Shown here one piece after another: positions 1 through 9,303 of a DNA stretch of 64,000 nucleotides. The notes beneath the pieces are model-generated. The model was not told the origin of the DNA and ran no database searches. It was given only the letters and a program-made list of their open reading frames with translations. The stretch's first letter is position 1. The number at the start of each line of letters is the position of its first letter. The position numbers and the translations under genes are program-made. The DNA is taken from positions 1 to 64,000 of the forward strand of contig CABZLS010000004.1 of NCBI GenBank assembly GCA_902526645.1, in the 5' to 3' direction. This DNA is from an uncultured Pelagibacteraceae bacterium. Its GTDB lineage: Bacteria; Pseudomonadota; Alphaproteobacteria; Pelagibacterales; Pelagibacteraceae.

Positions 1-1
1 A

Positions 2-64
2 TATATAACTGAAGTTGCTTTTGATAATTTATTAATTAATGTACTCTCAAAAGTATCAATATAA
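2..64 (+). CDS. C-terminal fragment of an unidentified gene cut by the window edge
   Basis: Only one forward frame is open from the left edge, and it ends in TAA at 62-64. It would give the last 20 residues of a protein ending LLINVLSKVSI. The piece is too short to assign. A reverse frame is also open across this stretch, so even the strand is uncertain. Confidence 0.35.
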   Translation, partial: YITEVAFDNLLINVLSKVSI

Positions 65-87
65 CAAAATGATTTAAATAAATTTGT

Positions 88-741
88 ATGCATAAGTCAG
101 TTAATAACTTAATCGATATTCAAAAAAAATTAAATTCTTTAGGTAAAAACAATAAAATTCCAGAAATAATTGCCGTTAGTAAAACTTTTACCAACAAAGA
201 TATAATTCCTTTATTGCAGCATGGTCATAAAAATTTTGGTGAAAATAAGATTCAAGAAGCTTTGGAAAAATGGACAGAAATGAAAGAAAAATTTGTTAAT
301 GTTAAATTACATATGTTAGGAAAAATGCAGACTAACAAAGTGAAATATTTAATACCTCTTTTTGATTATTTGCATTCTTTAGATAATCTTAAATTAGCTG
401 AAAAAATAGCCAATGAACAAGAAAAAAAAAATAAGAAAATTAAAATTTTTATTCAGGTTAATTTAGGTGAAGAAGAACAAAAAAGTGGAATAGATTTAAA
501 ACAATTAGATGATTTTTATAATGAGTGTAATTCTAATTTGGGTTTGGATATAGTAGGATTGATGTGTTTACCTCCTCAAAATATATCTCCAGAAAAATTT
601 TTTATAGAATTAAAAAATAATGCAACGAAATTAGGTATTAACGAATTAAGTATGGGAATGTCCAATGATTATGAGATTGCAGCAAAAAACGGTTCTACGT
701 TTTTAAGAATTGGTTCAAAAATTTTTGGGCAAAGAATTTAA
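88..741 (+). CDS. yggS: YggS/PLPBP-family pyridoxal phosphate homeostasis protein
   Basis: This is a PLP-binding protein of the YggS/PROSC family, a single TIM-barrel domain related to the alanine racemase N-terminal domain. Family members buffer PLP in the cytoplasm and have no known enzymatic reaction. The IIAVSKTF segment near residue 29 carries the expected Schiff-base lysine, followed by FGENKIQEA (about 51-59), HMLGKMQTNK (about 75-84) and a C-terminal SMGMSNDYEIA, all family hallmarks. At 217 residues it has normal length. Its stop interlocks with that of the convergent YkuD gene in a shared TTAA. No clear Shine-Dalgarno site is seen before the ATG. Confidence 0.93.
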   Translation: MHKSVNNLIDIQKKLNSLGKNNKIPEIIAVSKTFTNKDIIPLLQHGHKNFGENKIQEALEKWTEMKEKFVNVKLHMLGKMQTNKVKYLIPLFDYLHSLDNLKLAEKIANEQEKKNKKIKIFIQVNLGEEEQKSGIDLKQLDDFYNECNSNLGLDIVGLMCLPPQNISPEKFFIELKNNATKLGINELSMGMSNDYEIAAKNGSTFLRIGSKIFGQRI

Positions 742-1229
742 TTAATTTTAATAAAAGTATTTTTTTTTATTACTTTCAGTAATATCTGCATATCATTTTT
801 GCTTATAGCAATACATCCTAAAGTAGGTTTGTAATTTTTAGTTAAATGTAAGAAGATTGCACTTCCTTTATAGGGAATGGTTTTTTTTTTATTATAGTTT
901 AATTCAATAAAATAATCGTATTTATAATCATTTCTATAGAGCTTTTCGTGCTTAATTTTTTTGTTTACTTTTATTAATTTATTATAAAATTTGTCATCAG
1001 GATCATCACACCAACCCATATTTTTGCTGATTTTAACTTTTTTTAACTTAGTGTTAAAAAAACCAACTCTGTCTGGTCTGTAATAAATTTTATTTAATTT
1101 GAAAGTTCCTTTGGGTGTGCACTTATCACCTTCTATTTTATTTTTTTTGATACCATTTTTTCCTATACTACATCTAAATTGAAACTCATCTACTTTAAGT
1201 GTATATTTTCTGTTAAGTGAAATAATCAT
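738..1229 (-). CDS. YkuD-type L,D-transpeptidase domain protein
   Basis: The protein is a compact 163-residue YkuD catalytic domain. The active-site signature is present near the C-terminus: a histidine in AIFLHL and, about 11 residues later, the nucleophile cysteine in LGCIAIS. The family makes or edits 3-3 peptidoglycan crosslinks or attaches proteins to peptidoglycan. No signal peptide or transmembrane segment is visible, since residues 1-20 are polar and begin directly with a beta strand; export is therefore unproven. The gene diverges from the winged-helix gene at 1239 with only 9 bases between starts. The domain is clear, the substrate is not. Confidence 0.85.
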   Translation of the reverse strand: MIISLNRKYTLKVDEFQFRCSIGKNGIKKNKIEGDKCTPKGTFKLNKIYYRPDRVGFFNTKLKKVKISKNMGWCDDPDDKFYNKLIKVNKKIKHEKLYRNDYKYDYFIELNYNKKKTIPYKGSAIFLHLTKNYKPTLGCIAISKNDMQILLKVIKKNTFIKIN

Positions 1230-1238
1230 AAATTAGGT

Positions 1239-1820
1239 ATGTCTAAGCAAAAAATAATTATCATAGATTTCGAGATATTGTATGACATTTTTGACGAAGT
1301 TAAAAACTTATTAAATTATGAGATTTTTAAGATAGATTTTAGTGAAATAGAGAAAAAACAGATTGATATTGAAAAAAACTGTATTTTTTTAACTAATGAT
1401 ATAGAAAAAATAAATAAACTTAATAATTTTGATACTAAGAGAGTATTAGAACTAAAATCATTACCAATTTCATTTACAAAATTAATAGAAAAAATAAATT
1501 TATTTTTTTTAAAAATTAATTTTCAGTTAAAATCTGAAATTAAGATTAAAAACTATTTTTTAAATTTGAATGAAAGATCAATAAGTAAGAAAAATAAAAA
1601 TATTAAATTAACTGAAAAAGAACTAGAAATAATTTTATATTTATCTAATAACGAAAAACCAAAATCTATATTAGAACTTCAAAATGAAATTTGGAAATAT
1701 AATGATGATTCAGAAACACACACTGTTGAAACACATATATATAGACTAAGAAAAAAAATTCAAAATATTTTTGATGATAAAAATTTTATATTGAGCAATA
1801 AAAAAGGTTATTATCTATAA
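1239..1820 (+). CDS. Orphan OmpR/PhoB-type winged-helix regulator with degenerate receiver
   Basis: The last ~75 residues are an OmpR-type winged helix: LTEKELEIILYL, the recognition-helix region HTVETHIYRLRKKI, and a terminal wing KKGYYL. The first ~110 residues are the size of a receiver domain, but the usual acidic pair and phospho-acceptor aspartate are not recognisable, so phosphorylation is unlikely. No histidine kinase is adjacent. It diverges from the YkuD gene across 9 bases, which suggests a shared control region. The DNA-binding role is well supported by the fold; targets are unknown. Confidence 0.8.
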   Translation: MSKQKIIIIDFEILYDIFDEVKNLLNYEIFKIDFSEIEKKQIDIEKNCIFLTNDIEKINKLNNFDTKRVLELKSLPISFTKLIEKINLFFLKINFQLKSEIKIKNYFLNLNERSISKKNKNIKLTEKELEIILYLSNNEKPKSILELQNEIWKYNDDSETHTVETHIYRLRKKIQNIFDDKNFILSNKKGYYL

Positions 1821-2429
1821 TTATTTTTGTATATCTACATTGAAACTAATAACAATTCTGTCTTCGTTAGATAAGTTTTCCTCTACAGAGTGGTGAAGAT
1901 AAGCCGGAAAAATTAATAAATCCCCTTCATCAGGTGTAAAGCTTAATGCTTCTGCAGAAAGTTCTGTTTGCTTTGTCTTTGTAGGTGATTTCATAATTCT
2001 TTGATCAAGAGGATCAAAAAATTTAATTTTACCACAATTTTTTTTTGCTTTTACGTAATAGGCAGCGCTTAAATGACAATTAGGGTGAAAATGTCTTAAA
2101 TTATAAGAGTTCTTAGTATTAATTACTGACCACATTCCTTCAAATCTTATTTGCTGTGTAGTGCACTTCCAACCAAAATCTTTAGTTATAATCTCAAATA
2201 GTGTAGGAGAAATAGCATTCAAAAAGTTTTTAACTTCAGTGCTCTTTGCAATTTCAAAATAAGGGGAATGCCATCCTCCTCCTGCATTTGACAATTTGAG
2301 ACCATCTTTATCTTTATCTCTAAGATTATAAATATATTTTTCTAAATCTTGGTTCAGTTTTTCGTAATTATTTACTTTTGACTCAAAAATAGGTGTTGGA
2401 AAAAGTTTATGTATTTTTTTACTAGACAT
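1821..2429 (-). CDS. Putative 2OG-Fe(II) oxygenase (TIGR02466-like)
   Basis: A 202-residue cupin-fold protein resembling the TIGR02466 family of predicted 2-oxoglutarate/Fe(II) oxygenases. The core is visible as RHFHPNCHLSAAYYVK (about 113-128), then GDLLIFPAYLHHSVEEN (about 169-185) with the distal histidine, then an arginine in DRIVISFN that would bind 2-oxoglutarate. The first metal-site position is not a textbook HxD, so the exact ligands are uncertain. It abuts the convergent regulator with no spacer and shares a base with the start of the PfkB kinase, suggesting one transcript with pfkB-nth-dapB. Substrate unknown. Confidence 0.75.
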   Translation of the reverse strand: MSSKKIHKLFPTPIFESKVNNYEKLNQDLEKYIYNLRDKDKDGLKLSNAGGGWHSPYFEIAKSTEVKNFLNAISPTLFEIITKDFGWKCTTQQIRFEGMWSVINTKNSYNLRHFHPNCHLSAAYYVKAKKNCGKIKFFDPLDQRIMKSPTKTKQTELSAEALSFTPDEGDLLIFPAYLHHSVEENLSNEDRIVISFNVDIQK

Positions 2430-3355
2430 TATATTCTTGCACCTAAAATTTGAATTACCTTAGAAGACATTTTTGTTCCCTTAGTTAAACAATCATTAAT
2501 CGGCAACTTTTTAATATATCCATCTAAAAATCCAGCAGCAAATAAATCACCAGCTCCTGTTAAATCAACTATTTTAAGATTATTTTGTGCTGGACATTCA
2601 AACACATTTTTTTTGTTTATTACCATAGAACCTTTTGAACCTCTAGTTATAATTATAACTTTGTTTAGTTCTTTTGCAAAAGAAATAACATCATTAAATT
2701 TATCGGTATCAATTAATGACATGATTTCTTGCTCATTTGCAAACACAATATTGAGTTGGTTTTTTACAAGTTCTAAGAAATGTTCTTTGTGTCTTTCTAC
2801 ACAAAAAAGATCTGATAATGTCATCGCAATATTTTTGGAGCTTTGAATTGCTTTATCAAATGCTTTTTTTGGTTCCCCTTTATCCCATAAATATCCCTCT
2901 AAAAATGTAATATCTGCCTCCCTAATTTTTTTGTCATCTATATCATTTTCACTTATTTTACCCGCAGTTCCCAAATATGTACACATAGTCCTTTCAGAGT
3001 CAGGTGTAACCAGTATTAAACATGTTCCTGTAGGCATTTGCTCTTTTTTTTTTGAGTAAATAAATTTAACATTTTCTTTTTTTAAGCCGTTCTCATAAAT
3101 TTGACCAAAATAATCATCATTGATTTTACCAATAAATCCAACATTGTTACCAAGTTGAGACAAACCTACAATTGAATTTGCTACTGAGCCTCCAGAAATT
3201 GTTTCCTCAATTTTGAGAGAAGACAACAAACTATTTAATTCAACTTCATTAATTAGCTTCATGGTACTTTTAGTTAATGAGTTTTTTATTAAAAATTCAT
3301 CACTGACTTTACAAATTACATCCACAATGGCATTACCAATTCCTAAAATTTTCAT
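2429..3355 (-). CDS. PfkB-family sugar/nucleoside kinase (adenosine kinase-like)
   Basis: The protein is a ribokinase/PfkB-family kinase of 308 residues. The N-terminal GIGNAIVDV, the glycine-rich SGGSVANSIVGLSQLG (about 54-69) and the C-terminal catalytic signature DLTGAGDLFAAGFLDGY (about 263-279), with its base aspartate, are all present. Alphaproteobacterial relatives are usually annotated as adenosine kinases, but the sequence alone does not separate adenosine from sugar substrates. It overlaps nth by one base and the upstream oxygenase by one base, so it sits in a tightly packed leftward operon. Confidence 0.88.
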   Translation of the reverse strand: MKILGIGNAIVDVICKVSDEFLIKNSLTKSTMKLINEVELNSLLSSLKIEETISGGSVANSIVGLSQLGNNVGFIGKINDDYFGQIYENGLKKENVKFIYSKKKEQMPTGTCLILVTPDSERTMCTYLGTAGKISENDIDDKKIREADITFLEGYLWDKGEPKKAFDKAIQSSKNIAMTLSDLFCVERHKEHFLELVKNQLNIVFANEQEIMSLIDTDKFNDVISFAKELNKVIIITRGSKGSMVINKKNVFECPAQNNLKIVDLTGAGDLFAAGFLDGYIKKLPINDCLTKGTKMSSKVIQILGARI

Positions 3356-4008
3356 TAAGCTTTTTTGGTTATAATAGGTTTTTTTCTTTTAGGATAACAA
3401 CTAGTACAAATTTTACAAGTAATTCCATAACAGTCCCTAGCCTTACAATACTCTCTTCCATAATAAATAATTTGTAGATGAAGTTTGTTCCATCTGTTTT
3501 TTGGAAATAGTCTTTTGAGATCTTTCTCTGTCTGAATAACATTCTTGCCATTTGTTAAACCCCATCTTTGTGCCAATCTGTGGATATGAGTATCTATTGG
3601 AAAGGCAGCATAACCAAAGCCTTGTGACATAACTACACTAGCTGTTTTATGGCCAACACCTGGTAATTTTTCCAATTCTTCAAAAGTTTTTGGGACTTTA
3701 CCTCCATGATCTTCAATTAATATTTTTGAGAGATTATATATACTTTTTGCTTTTACTCTAAAGATTCCAATTTTTTTGATAAGTTTTTCAATTCGCTTTC
3801 TTCCTAATTTTAAAAAATGAATAGGTTTGTAGTATTTAGGGTATATATTTTTTGTAACATTATTTACATTTACGTCTGTGCATTGAGCAGATAATAAAAC
3901 TGATAGTAGCAATGTAAAAACATTTCGACTTTTTAGAGGGACTTCTATTTTTGGATATATTTTATTTAGATTATTTAAAACTATCTTTGCTCTCTGAGCT
4001 TCGTTCAT
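3355..4008 (-). CDS. nth: Endonuclease III (DNA glycosylase/AP lyase)
   Basis: Nth excises oxidised pyrimidines and cleaves the abasic site. The helix-hairpin-helix LPGVGHKTASVV (about 114-125) carries the catalytic lysine, and the catalytic aspartate follows in FPIDTHIHR. Length (217) is normal. The C-terminal Fe-S loop is unusual: cysteines lie at C-x4-C-x4-C-x2-C-x2-C instead of the classical C-x6-C-x2-C-x5-C, so cluster ligation may be rearranged. It overlaps dapB and the kinase by one base each. Confidence 0.95.
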   Translation of the reverse strand: MNEAQRAKIVLNNLNKIYPKIEVPLKSRNVFTLLLSVLLSAQCTDVNVNNVTKNIYPKYYKPIHFLKLGRKRIEKLIKKIGIFRVKAKSIYNLSKILIEDHGGKVPKTFEELEKLPGVGHKTASVVMSQGFGYAAFPIDTHIHRLAQRWGLTNGKNVIQTEKDLKRLFPKNRWNKLHLQIIYYGREYCKARDCYGITCKICTSCYPKRKKPIITKKA

Positions 4009-4784
4009 TATTTAAAATTCATTAAATCTCTCATGGAATAGAGACCTGGCTTTTTCTTCATCAGCCAATCGGCTGCTGACAAAGCTCCTTCAGAATATAA
4101 AGCCCTGTCAAAAGCTTCATGGTTAAGTGTTATGATTTCTTTACCACTAGAAAACTTTACTTCATGTTCTCCAATTATTTTACCTTTTCTAATTGAATTA
4201 AAATTAATTTTATTTGCATAAGGAAATTTTTTTTTATTAAGGTATTTTTTACCAATTAAGTTATAAAAATCTTTTTTTTTACCAATTGCAATTCCAGTTC
4301 CGAGCATTAACGCTGTTCCAGATGGGTAATCTTTCTTAAATTTATGATGTGTTTCGGATATTTTACTTAAAAAATTTTTACCAAGTGAACTTGAGGCTAT
4401 TTCTGTAAGATACATAAGAAGATTTATTCCTAAGCTCATATTTCCTGCTTTTAAAATAGGAATTTTTTTTGAATATTTCTTGATTAAATCCTCTTCTTTT
4501 TTTGTAAATCCAGTTGTTCCAATAACTACTCTTTTATTTAATTGTGAAGCAATTTTTAAAATTTCAAAAGTACATTTTGGAATTGTAAAATCAATAATTA
4601 AATTTGTTTTTTTTAAAGTAACAATGTTATTTTGTGTTATTTTAATTCCATTTATTTTTTTATTTATTTTTTTTATATCTGTTAATGCAACTAATTTAAA
4701 TCTTTTATCAGATCTTACAGATTTGATTATCTGCTGACCCATACGTCCTAAACATCCAGTAATACAAATATTAATTTTTTTCAT
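4008..4784 (-). CDS. dapB: 4-hydroxy-tetrahydrodipicolinate reductase
   Basis: DapB reduces the DapA product on the diaminopimelate/lysine pathway, feeding lysA (51 kb) and peptidoglycan. The Rossmann motif ITGCLGRMGQQII (about 8-20), the GTTGF segment near 94, the catalytic SETHHKFKKDYPSGTA (about 142-157) and the C-terminal NHEAFDRALYSEGAL are all diagnostic. The length of 258 residues is within family range. It leads a leftward run dapB-nth-pfkB-oxygenase with one-base overlaps. The 120 bases between it and dnaJ show no clear terminator, so read-through from dnaJ is possible. Confidence 0.96.
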   Translation of the reverse strand: MKKINICITGCLGRMGQQIIKSVRSDKRFKLVALTDIKKINKKINGIKITQNNIVTLKKTNLIIDFTIPKCTFEILKIASQLNKRVVIGTTGFTKKEEDLIKKYSKKIPILKAGNMSLGINLLMYLTEIASSSLGKNFLSKISETHHKFKKDYPSGTALMLGTGIAIGKKKDFYNLIGKKYLNKKKFPYANKINFNSIRKGKIIGEHEVKFSSGKEIITLNHEAFDRALYSEGALSAADWLMKKKPGLYSMRDLMNFK

Positions 4785-4904
4785 TTAAAGATTAAAAATA
4801 AAAGTATCATAAGTAAATCAACAATAACACCCCAAATACAATAACTTTTAGTAGTTTAATAATACTAAAAAAAATGTGGGAATTGTTTATTTTTATGAGA
4901 CAGA

Positions 4905-6038
4905 TTAGTTATTCCAAAAGTCTTTTGCTTTTTGAAAAAATTTTTTTATACTAGGGTTAGATCTTTCATTTTCTATTTTCCTAAATTTTTCTAACAATTC
5001 TTTTTGCTCTTTATTTAAAGACATAGGAATTTCTGTTTTTACTTGTATGTATAAGTCTCCAAAATCACCTCTCCGCATAAAAGGCATTCCTTTGCCTTTT
5101 AATCTAAATTGTTTCCCATTTTGTGTACCTTCAGGTATTTTGATTTTAGCTTTACCTCCATCTATTGTCGGTATTTCGATTGTTGTTCCAAGAGCAGCAT
5201 CAGCTACTGATATTGGAAATTCAAAAAATAAATTGACGTCAGATCTTTTAAAAAGCTTATGAGACTCAACATTTATAAATAAATATAAGTCCCCACTTGT
5301 GCCGCCTCTTGTACCTGCTTCGCCTTTACCTGCAAGTCTAATTCTTGTTCCATCATCCACACCCTTAGGTATTGTTACAGATATTTTTTTTGAAGTTTGT
5401 CTATTTCCTTGACCATTACAATCATTACATGGATTTGTAATTTCCTCACCTGCACCTGCACATTGTGGGCAAGTTTGTTGAACTGTAAAGAATCCTTGAT
5501 TTGACCTTACCCTTCCATTTCCACCACAATATGAACATCTCTCAGGTGTATGACCGGGTTTCGATCCATTGCCTTTACAAGTAATGCATTTTTCTGAGGT
5601 AGAAAATTGAATATTTTGTTTTTTACCAGAGTAAGCTTCTTCTAAGGAAATGGATAAATCGTATCTTAAATCAGACCCTCTGTTATTAGAGCTCCTTTTT
5701 GAGCTTCTTCCACCACCACCAAAGTCACCAAAAAAATCTTCAAATATATCTGAAAAGTCTGAACTGCTAAAACCTCCAAAGCCACCAAAACCACCACGAC
5801 TTCCCCCACCATTTTCAAATGCGGCATGGCCAAAATTATCGTAATTTTCTTTTTTAGATTTATCAGATAGGATACCATATGCTTCACTAGCTTCTTTAAA
5901 TTTATCTTCAGCAACTTTATCGCCAGGATTTTTATCTGGATGATATTTTACAGCAAGTTTTCTATAAGCAGATTTAAGCTGATCAGGTGTAGCGTTTTTA
6001 CTTACGCCTAGGACATCATAATAATCTCTTTTAGCCAT
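4905..6038 (-). CDS. dnaJ: Chaperone DnaJ (Hsp40)
   Basis: DnaJ delivers clients to DnaK and stimulates its ATPase. The J domain (about 4-68) contains the HPD motif in [10 protein letters not shown] Gly/Phe-rich linker (about 75-118) follows, then four zinc-binding CxxCxGxG-type repeats ([32 protein letters not shown], about 151-210), then the C-terminal client domains. At 377 residues it is a complete type I DnaJ. It lies 27 bases after dnaK and is very probably cotranscribed from the heat-shock-type promoter upstream of dnaK. Confidence 0.98.
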   Translation of the reverse strand: MAKRDYYDVLGVSKNATPDQLKSAYRKLAVKYHPDKNPGDKVAEDKFKEASEAYGILSDKSKKENYDNFGHAAFENGGGSRGGFGGFGGFSSSDFSDIFEDFFGDFGGGGRSSKRSSNNRGSDLRYDLSISLEEAYSGKKQNIQFSTSEKCITCKGNGSKPGHTPERCSYCGGNGRVRSNQGFFTVQQTCPQCAGAGEEITNPCNDCNGQGNRQTSKKISVTIPKGVDDGTRIRLAGKGEAGTRGGTSGDLYLFINVESHKLFKRSDVNLFFEFPISVADAALGTTIEIPTIDGGKAKIKIPEGTQNGKQFRLKGKGMPFMRRGDFGDLYIQVKTEIPMSLNKEQKELLEKFRKIENERSNPSIKKFFQKAKDFWNN

Positions 6039-6065
6039 TTATTAACTTGGACAAATAGATGTCAG

Positions 6066-7991
6066 TTAAGCGCTTTTTTCTTTATTTTCGTCTTTTACTT
6101 CCTCAAAATCCGCATCAACAACATTATCGTCTTTTTTTCCTTTATCATCTTTACCATCATCTTTATTAGAGTCTGGTTTCGTGTTTTGTTGTGATTTATA
6201 AATTGCCTCTCCAAGCTTCATTGACGCTTGAACTAAAGCTTCAGTTTTTTTCTTAATATCCTCAATGTTGTCACTTTTTAAAGCATCTTTAACTGCTGCA
6301 GAAGAGTCCTCTATAGCTTTTTTTTCAGCATCAGAAATTTTTGACCCATGTTCTTTTAAATTTTTTTCAGTAGAGTGAACCAAAGTATCAGCTTGATTTC
6401 TCACATCTACAGCTTCTCTTTTTTTCTTATCAGCCTCTTTATTAGCTTCAGCATCTTTAACCATCTTTTGTATTTCTTCTTCACTTAAGCCACCAGATGC
6501 TTGAATTTGTATCTTTTGTTCTTTCCCTGTTCCCTTATCTTTTGCAGAAACATTCACTATTCCATTTGCATCAATATCAAAAGTTACTTCAATCTGAGGA
6601 ACTCCTCTAGGAGCAGGCGCAATACCAACTAATTCAAAGTTTCCCAAAAGTTTATTATCTGTTGCCATCTCCCTTTCTCCTTGAAGAACTCTGATGGATA
6701 CAGCAGGCTGATTATCCTCTGCTGTTGAAAAAACCTGACTTTTTTTGGTTGGTATAGTTGTATTTTTTTCAATTAATTTTGTAGATACTCCCCCCAAGGT
6801 TTCTATACCCAATGATAATGGTGTTACATCTAATAAAAGCACATCCTTAACATCACCTTGTAAAACTCCAGCTTGAATAGCAGCTCCCATTGCAACAACT
6901 TCGTCAGGGTTGACACTCTTGTTAGGCTCTTTCCCAAAAAAATTTTTTACTTCCTCTATTACTTTTGGCATTCTAGTCATACCTCCAACCATAACTACTT
7001 CATCAATTTCGCTTGCAGTAATTCCTGCATCTTTAAGAGCAGTTTTGCAAGGAGGCATAGTTCTAGTAATTAGATCTTCAACTAAAGCTTCAAGTTTAGC
7101 TCTAGTCATTTTTAAATTTATGTGCTTTGGTCCAGTTTTATCAGCAGTAATAAAAGGCAAATTGATATCAGTTTGTTCAGCAGCTGATAATTCTATTTTT
7201 GCTTTTTCCGCAGACTCTTTTAATCTCTGAAGTGCTAATTTGTCTGATTTAAGATCAATCCCATTATCTTTTTTAAATTCAGATGTTAGATATTCAACAA
7301 TTGCATTATCAAAGTCCTCACCACCTAAAAATGTGTCACCATTTGTTGATTTTACTTCGAAAACACCATCGCCAAGTTCCAGTATAGAAACATCAAAAGT
7401 TCCTCCTCCTAAATCATAAACAGCAATCTTTTTATTTTGTTTTTTATCTAAACCATAAGCTAGAGAGGCAGCTGTTGGTTCATTTATAATTCTTAAAACT
7501 TCAAGCCCAGCAATTTTTCCAGCATCTTTTGTGGCTTGTCTTTGAGCATCATTAAAATAAGCGGGAACGGTTATTACAGCTTTTGAAACAGGTTGACCTA
7601 AATATTTCTCCGCAGTCTCTTTCATTTTTTGCAGTATGAAGGCAGAAATTTGAGATGGAGAATATTTTTGTCCTTTTGCTTCAATCCACGCATCACCTTT
7701 TTCAGAATTAACAATTTTAAATGGAGCAGAATCAATATCTTTTTTAACAGTTGGATCTTCAAAATTTCTTCCTATTAATCTTTTTACTGCAAAAATTGTA
7801 TTTTCAGGGTTAGTAACTGCTTGTCTTTTAGCGGGTTGACCAATTAATTTTTCATTTTCATCGTTAAACGCTACTACTGAGGGTGTTGTTCTAGCACCTT
7901 CGGCATTTTCTAAAACTTTAGCTTGTGTTCCTTCCATGATAGCAACACAAGAGTTTGTTGTTCCTAAATCTATTCCAATTATTTTACTCAT
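6066..7991 (-). CDS. dnaK: Chaperone DnaK (Hsp70)
   Basis: DnaK is the ATP-dependent Hsp70. The phosphate-binding loop [13 protein letters not shown] at the N-terminus, the [17 protein letters not shown] segment (about 141-157), [14 protein letters not shown] (about 189-202) and the linker [18 protein letters not shown] (about 386-403) are all present. The 641-residue length is typical. A hydrophilic Lys/Asp-rich tail ends in [11 protein letters not shown]. GrpE lies immediately upstream and DnaJ downstream, so the whole chaperone team is together. Confidence 0.99.
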   Translation of the reverse strand: MSKIIGIDLGTTNSCVAIMEGTQAKVLENAEGARTTPSVVAFNDENEKLIGQPAKRQAVTNPENTIFAVKRLIGRNFEDPTVKKDIDSAPFKIVNSEKGDAWIEAKGQKYSPSQISAFILQKMKETAEKYLGQPVSKAVITVPAYFNDAQRQATKDAGKIAGLEVLRIINEPTAASLAYGLDKKQNKKIAVYDLGGGTFDVSILELGDGVFEVKSTNGDTFLGGEDFDNAIVEYLTSEFKKDNGIDLKSDKLALQRLKESAEKAKIELSAAEQTDINLPFITADKTGPKHINLKMTRAKLEALVEDLITRTMPPCKTALKDAGITASEIDEVVMVGGMTRMPKVIEEVKNFFGKEPNKSVNPDEVVAMGAAIQAGVLQGDVKDVLLLDVTPLSLGIETLGGVSTKLIEKNTTIPTKKSQVFSTAEDNQPAVSIRVLQGEREMATDNKLLGNFELVGIAPAPRGVPQIEVTFDIDANGIVNVSAKDKGTGKEQKIQIQASGGLSEEEIQKMVKDAEANKEADKKKREAVDVRNQADTLVHSTEKNLKEHGSKISDAEKKAIEDSSAAVKDALKSDNIEDIKKKTEALVQASMKLGEAIYKSQQNTKPDSNKDDGKDDKGKKDDNVVDADFEEVKDENKEKSA

Positions 7992-8012
7992 ATAAATAAT
8001 TCCTCTTAGCTC

Positions 8013-8040
8013 ATATAGGGTTTAAATTTCAATCTACAAG
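8013..8040 (-). promoter_or_regulatory. Sigma-32 (RpoH)-type promoter for dnaK-dnaJ
   Basis: On the minus strand the 73-base gap between grpE and dnaK reads CTTG, 17 bases, CCTATAT. That matches the alphaproteobacterial RpoH pattern (CTTG-N17/18-CYTATNT). The start would fall close to base 8006, leaving a short leader with an AGAGGA-type ribosome site before the dnaK ATG. No CIRCE inverted repeat is seen. This is a motif match only. Confidence 0.65.
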
Positions 8041-8064
8041 TTGATCTCATAATTATTTAAGCTC

Positions 8065-8664
8065 TTATTTTTCCTTGTTTTCTTGAGTTTTTTGATCTTC
8101 TTGCACGTTTTTTTTTGAAACACCGACAAGAGATGGCCTTAGAAGTCTATCCTTAATCATAAAGCCTTTTTGAATTTCCTGAACTATTGTTCCTGGTTCT
8201 TTTGCATCATCAATAATTTCCATCATTGCCTGATGAAAATTTGGATCTAACTTTTTACCTAAACATTCAATTGATTTGATATTATTTTTTTCAAATATTG
8301 ATATCAAATCTTTTTTGATAATTTCTAAATGTTCTAGAGTTTTTTTCAATGCTTCACTGTTTTTTAATTTTTCATCATTTTCCAAAACCTGTTTAGAACG
8401 CTCTAAGTTATCAATTAAATTAAGAGCACCTCTGGCAAAATTAAAACCACCATATTCATAAGCATCTTCTTTTTCTTTTTCAAACCTTCTTCTTTGGTTT
8501 TCCATTTCAGCAAACGTTCTAGTTAATTTGTTCTCAAGTTCTGCAATTTTATCTTCAAGTGAGATTTCTTTGATTTCTTTATCCTCAGAAGTTTGTTTAC
8601 TTTCCTTAGTTTCATTTGGATTAATTTCTTTGCTTTTTTTTTCTAAGTTTTCTTCTTTTTCCAT
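8065..8664 (-). CDS. grpE: Nucleotide exchange factor GrpE
   Basis: GrpE releases ADP from DnaK. The first ~45 residues are a charged, low-complexity Lys/Glu stretch. A long coiled coil follows (about 38-100, including ENQRRRFEKEKEDAYEYG), then the small beta domain with DPNFHQAMMEI and the C-terminal GFMIKDRLLRPSLVGVSK signature. The 199-residue length is typical. No hrcA repressor gene accompanies it. It has its own candidate heat-shock promoter. Confidence 0.96.
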   Translation of the reverse strand: MEKEENLEKKSKEINPNETKESKQTSEDKEIKEISLEDKIAELENKLTRTFAEMENQRRRFEKEKEDAYEYGGFNFARGALNLIDNLERSKQVLENDEKLKNSEALKKTLEHLEIIKKDLISIFEKNNIKSIECLGKKLDPNFHQAMMEIIDDAKEPGTIVQEIQKGFMIKDRLLRPSLVGVSKKNVQEDQKTQENKEK

Positions 8665-8672
8665 AATTACTT

Positions 8673-8700
8673 ATATGGTAAGGATTTTAAAAATTTCTAG
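8673..8700 (-). promoter_or_regulatory. Possible sigma-32-type promoter for grpE
   Basis: The minus strand reads CTAGAAA, 13 bases, TACCATAT, close to the enterobacterial sigma-32 form CTTGAAA-N13-CCCCATNT. The predicted start lies within a few bases of the grpE ATG (8662-8664), which would leave almost no leader. The site is squeezed into the 36-base gap between the divergent grpE and rdgB start codons. The match is weaker than that of dnaK. Confidence 0.4.
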
Positions 8701-9303
8701 ATGCCTGAAAGAAAAATAAAAGAATTAATTATTGGTACCAATAATAAGGGAAAATTCAGAGAAATTAAGAATTTATTACCTAAAAATATAAAAGTTTATT
8801 CTACTTCTCATTTTAATCTCAAAAGTCCAAAGGAAAATGGCTCAAATTTTAAAGAAAACTCATTAATTAAATCAAAGTATTTTTCTAAGAAAACAGGTTT
8901 AGTATGTTTAGCAGACGACTCAGGCCTGGAGATAGATTTAATAAATAAAAAACCAGGAATTTTTTCAGCTCGATGGGCTGGAAGAAATGGTGATTTTAAT
9001 AAAGCTATAAAAAAAGTTTTTAAACAATTAAATAAAAAAGATAAACTTTGGAAAAAAAAAAAAATTAAAGCTAGGTTTGTTTGTGCTCTATCAATTTCAT
9101 ATTTAAATAAAAAAATTGTTTGCGTTGAAGGTCAAGTTGATGGATATATTTCTAATGAGCCTATAGGTAAAAATGGATTTGGTTATGACCCAATATTTAT
9201 TCCAAAAAACAAAAAATTAACTTTTGGACAAATGAGTACGTCAGAAAAATATAAGATAGATCACAGGTTTAAAGCTTATAAAAAAATTAAAAAATTTTTT
9301 TAA
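8701..9303 (+). CDS. rdgB: XTP/dITP diphosphatase (non-canonical purine NTP pyrophosphatase)
   Basis: This is the RdgB/HAM1 housecleaning enzyme, which hydrolyses ITP, dITP and XTP to monophosphates. The N-terminal GTNNKGKFREIKNLL binds the triphosphate, CLADDSGLEID (about 70-80) carries the catalytic acids, and GKNGFGYDPIFIP (about 157-169) and the later SEKYKIDHR are family hallmarks. The length of 200 residues is normal. It diverges from grpE, and its 3' end overlaps the convergent LpoA-like gene by 17 bases. Confidence 0.95.
   Translation: MPERKIKELIIGTNNKGKFREIKNLLPKNIKVYSTSHFNLKSPKENGSNFKENSLIKSKYFSKKTGLVCLADDSGLEIDLINKKPGIFSARWAGRNGDFNKAIKKVFKQLNKKDKLWKKKKIKARFVCALSISYLNKKIVCVEGQVDGYISNEPIGKNGFGYDPIFIPKNKKLTFGQMSTSEKYKIDHRFKAYKKIKKFF

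Noticed and set aside
4785-4904. Small membrane peptide on the minus strand between dnaJ and dapB
   Set aside because: A hydrophobic frame exists but lacks any ATG, GTG or TTG start with a ribosome site.
6910-7230. 106-codon frame antisense to dnaK
   Set aside because: It is a shadow of the strongly conserved dnaK frame.
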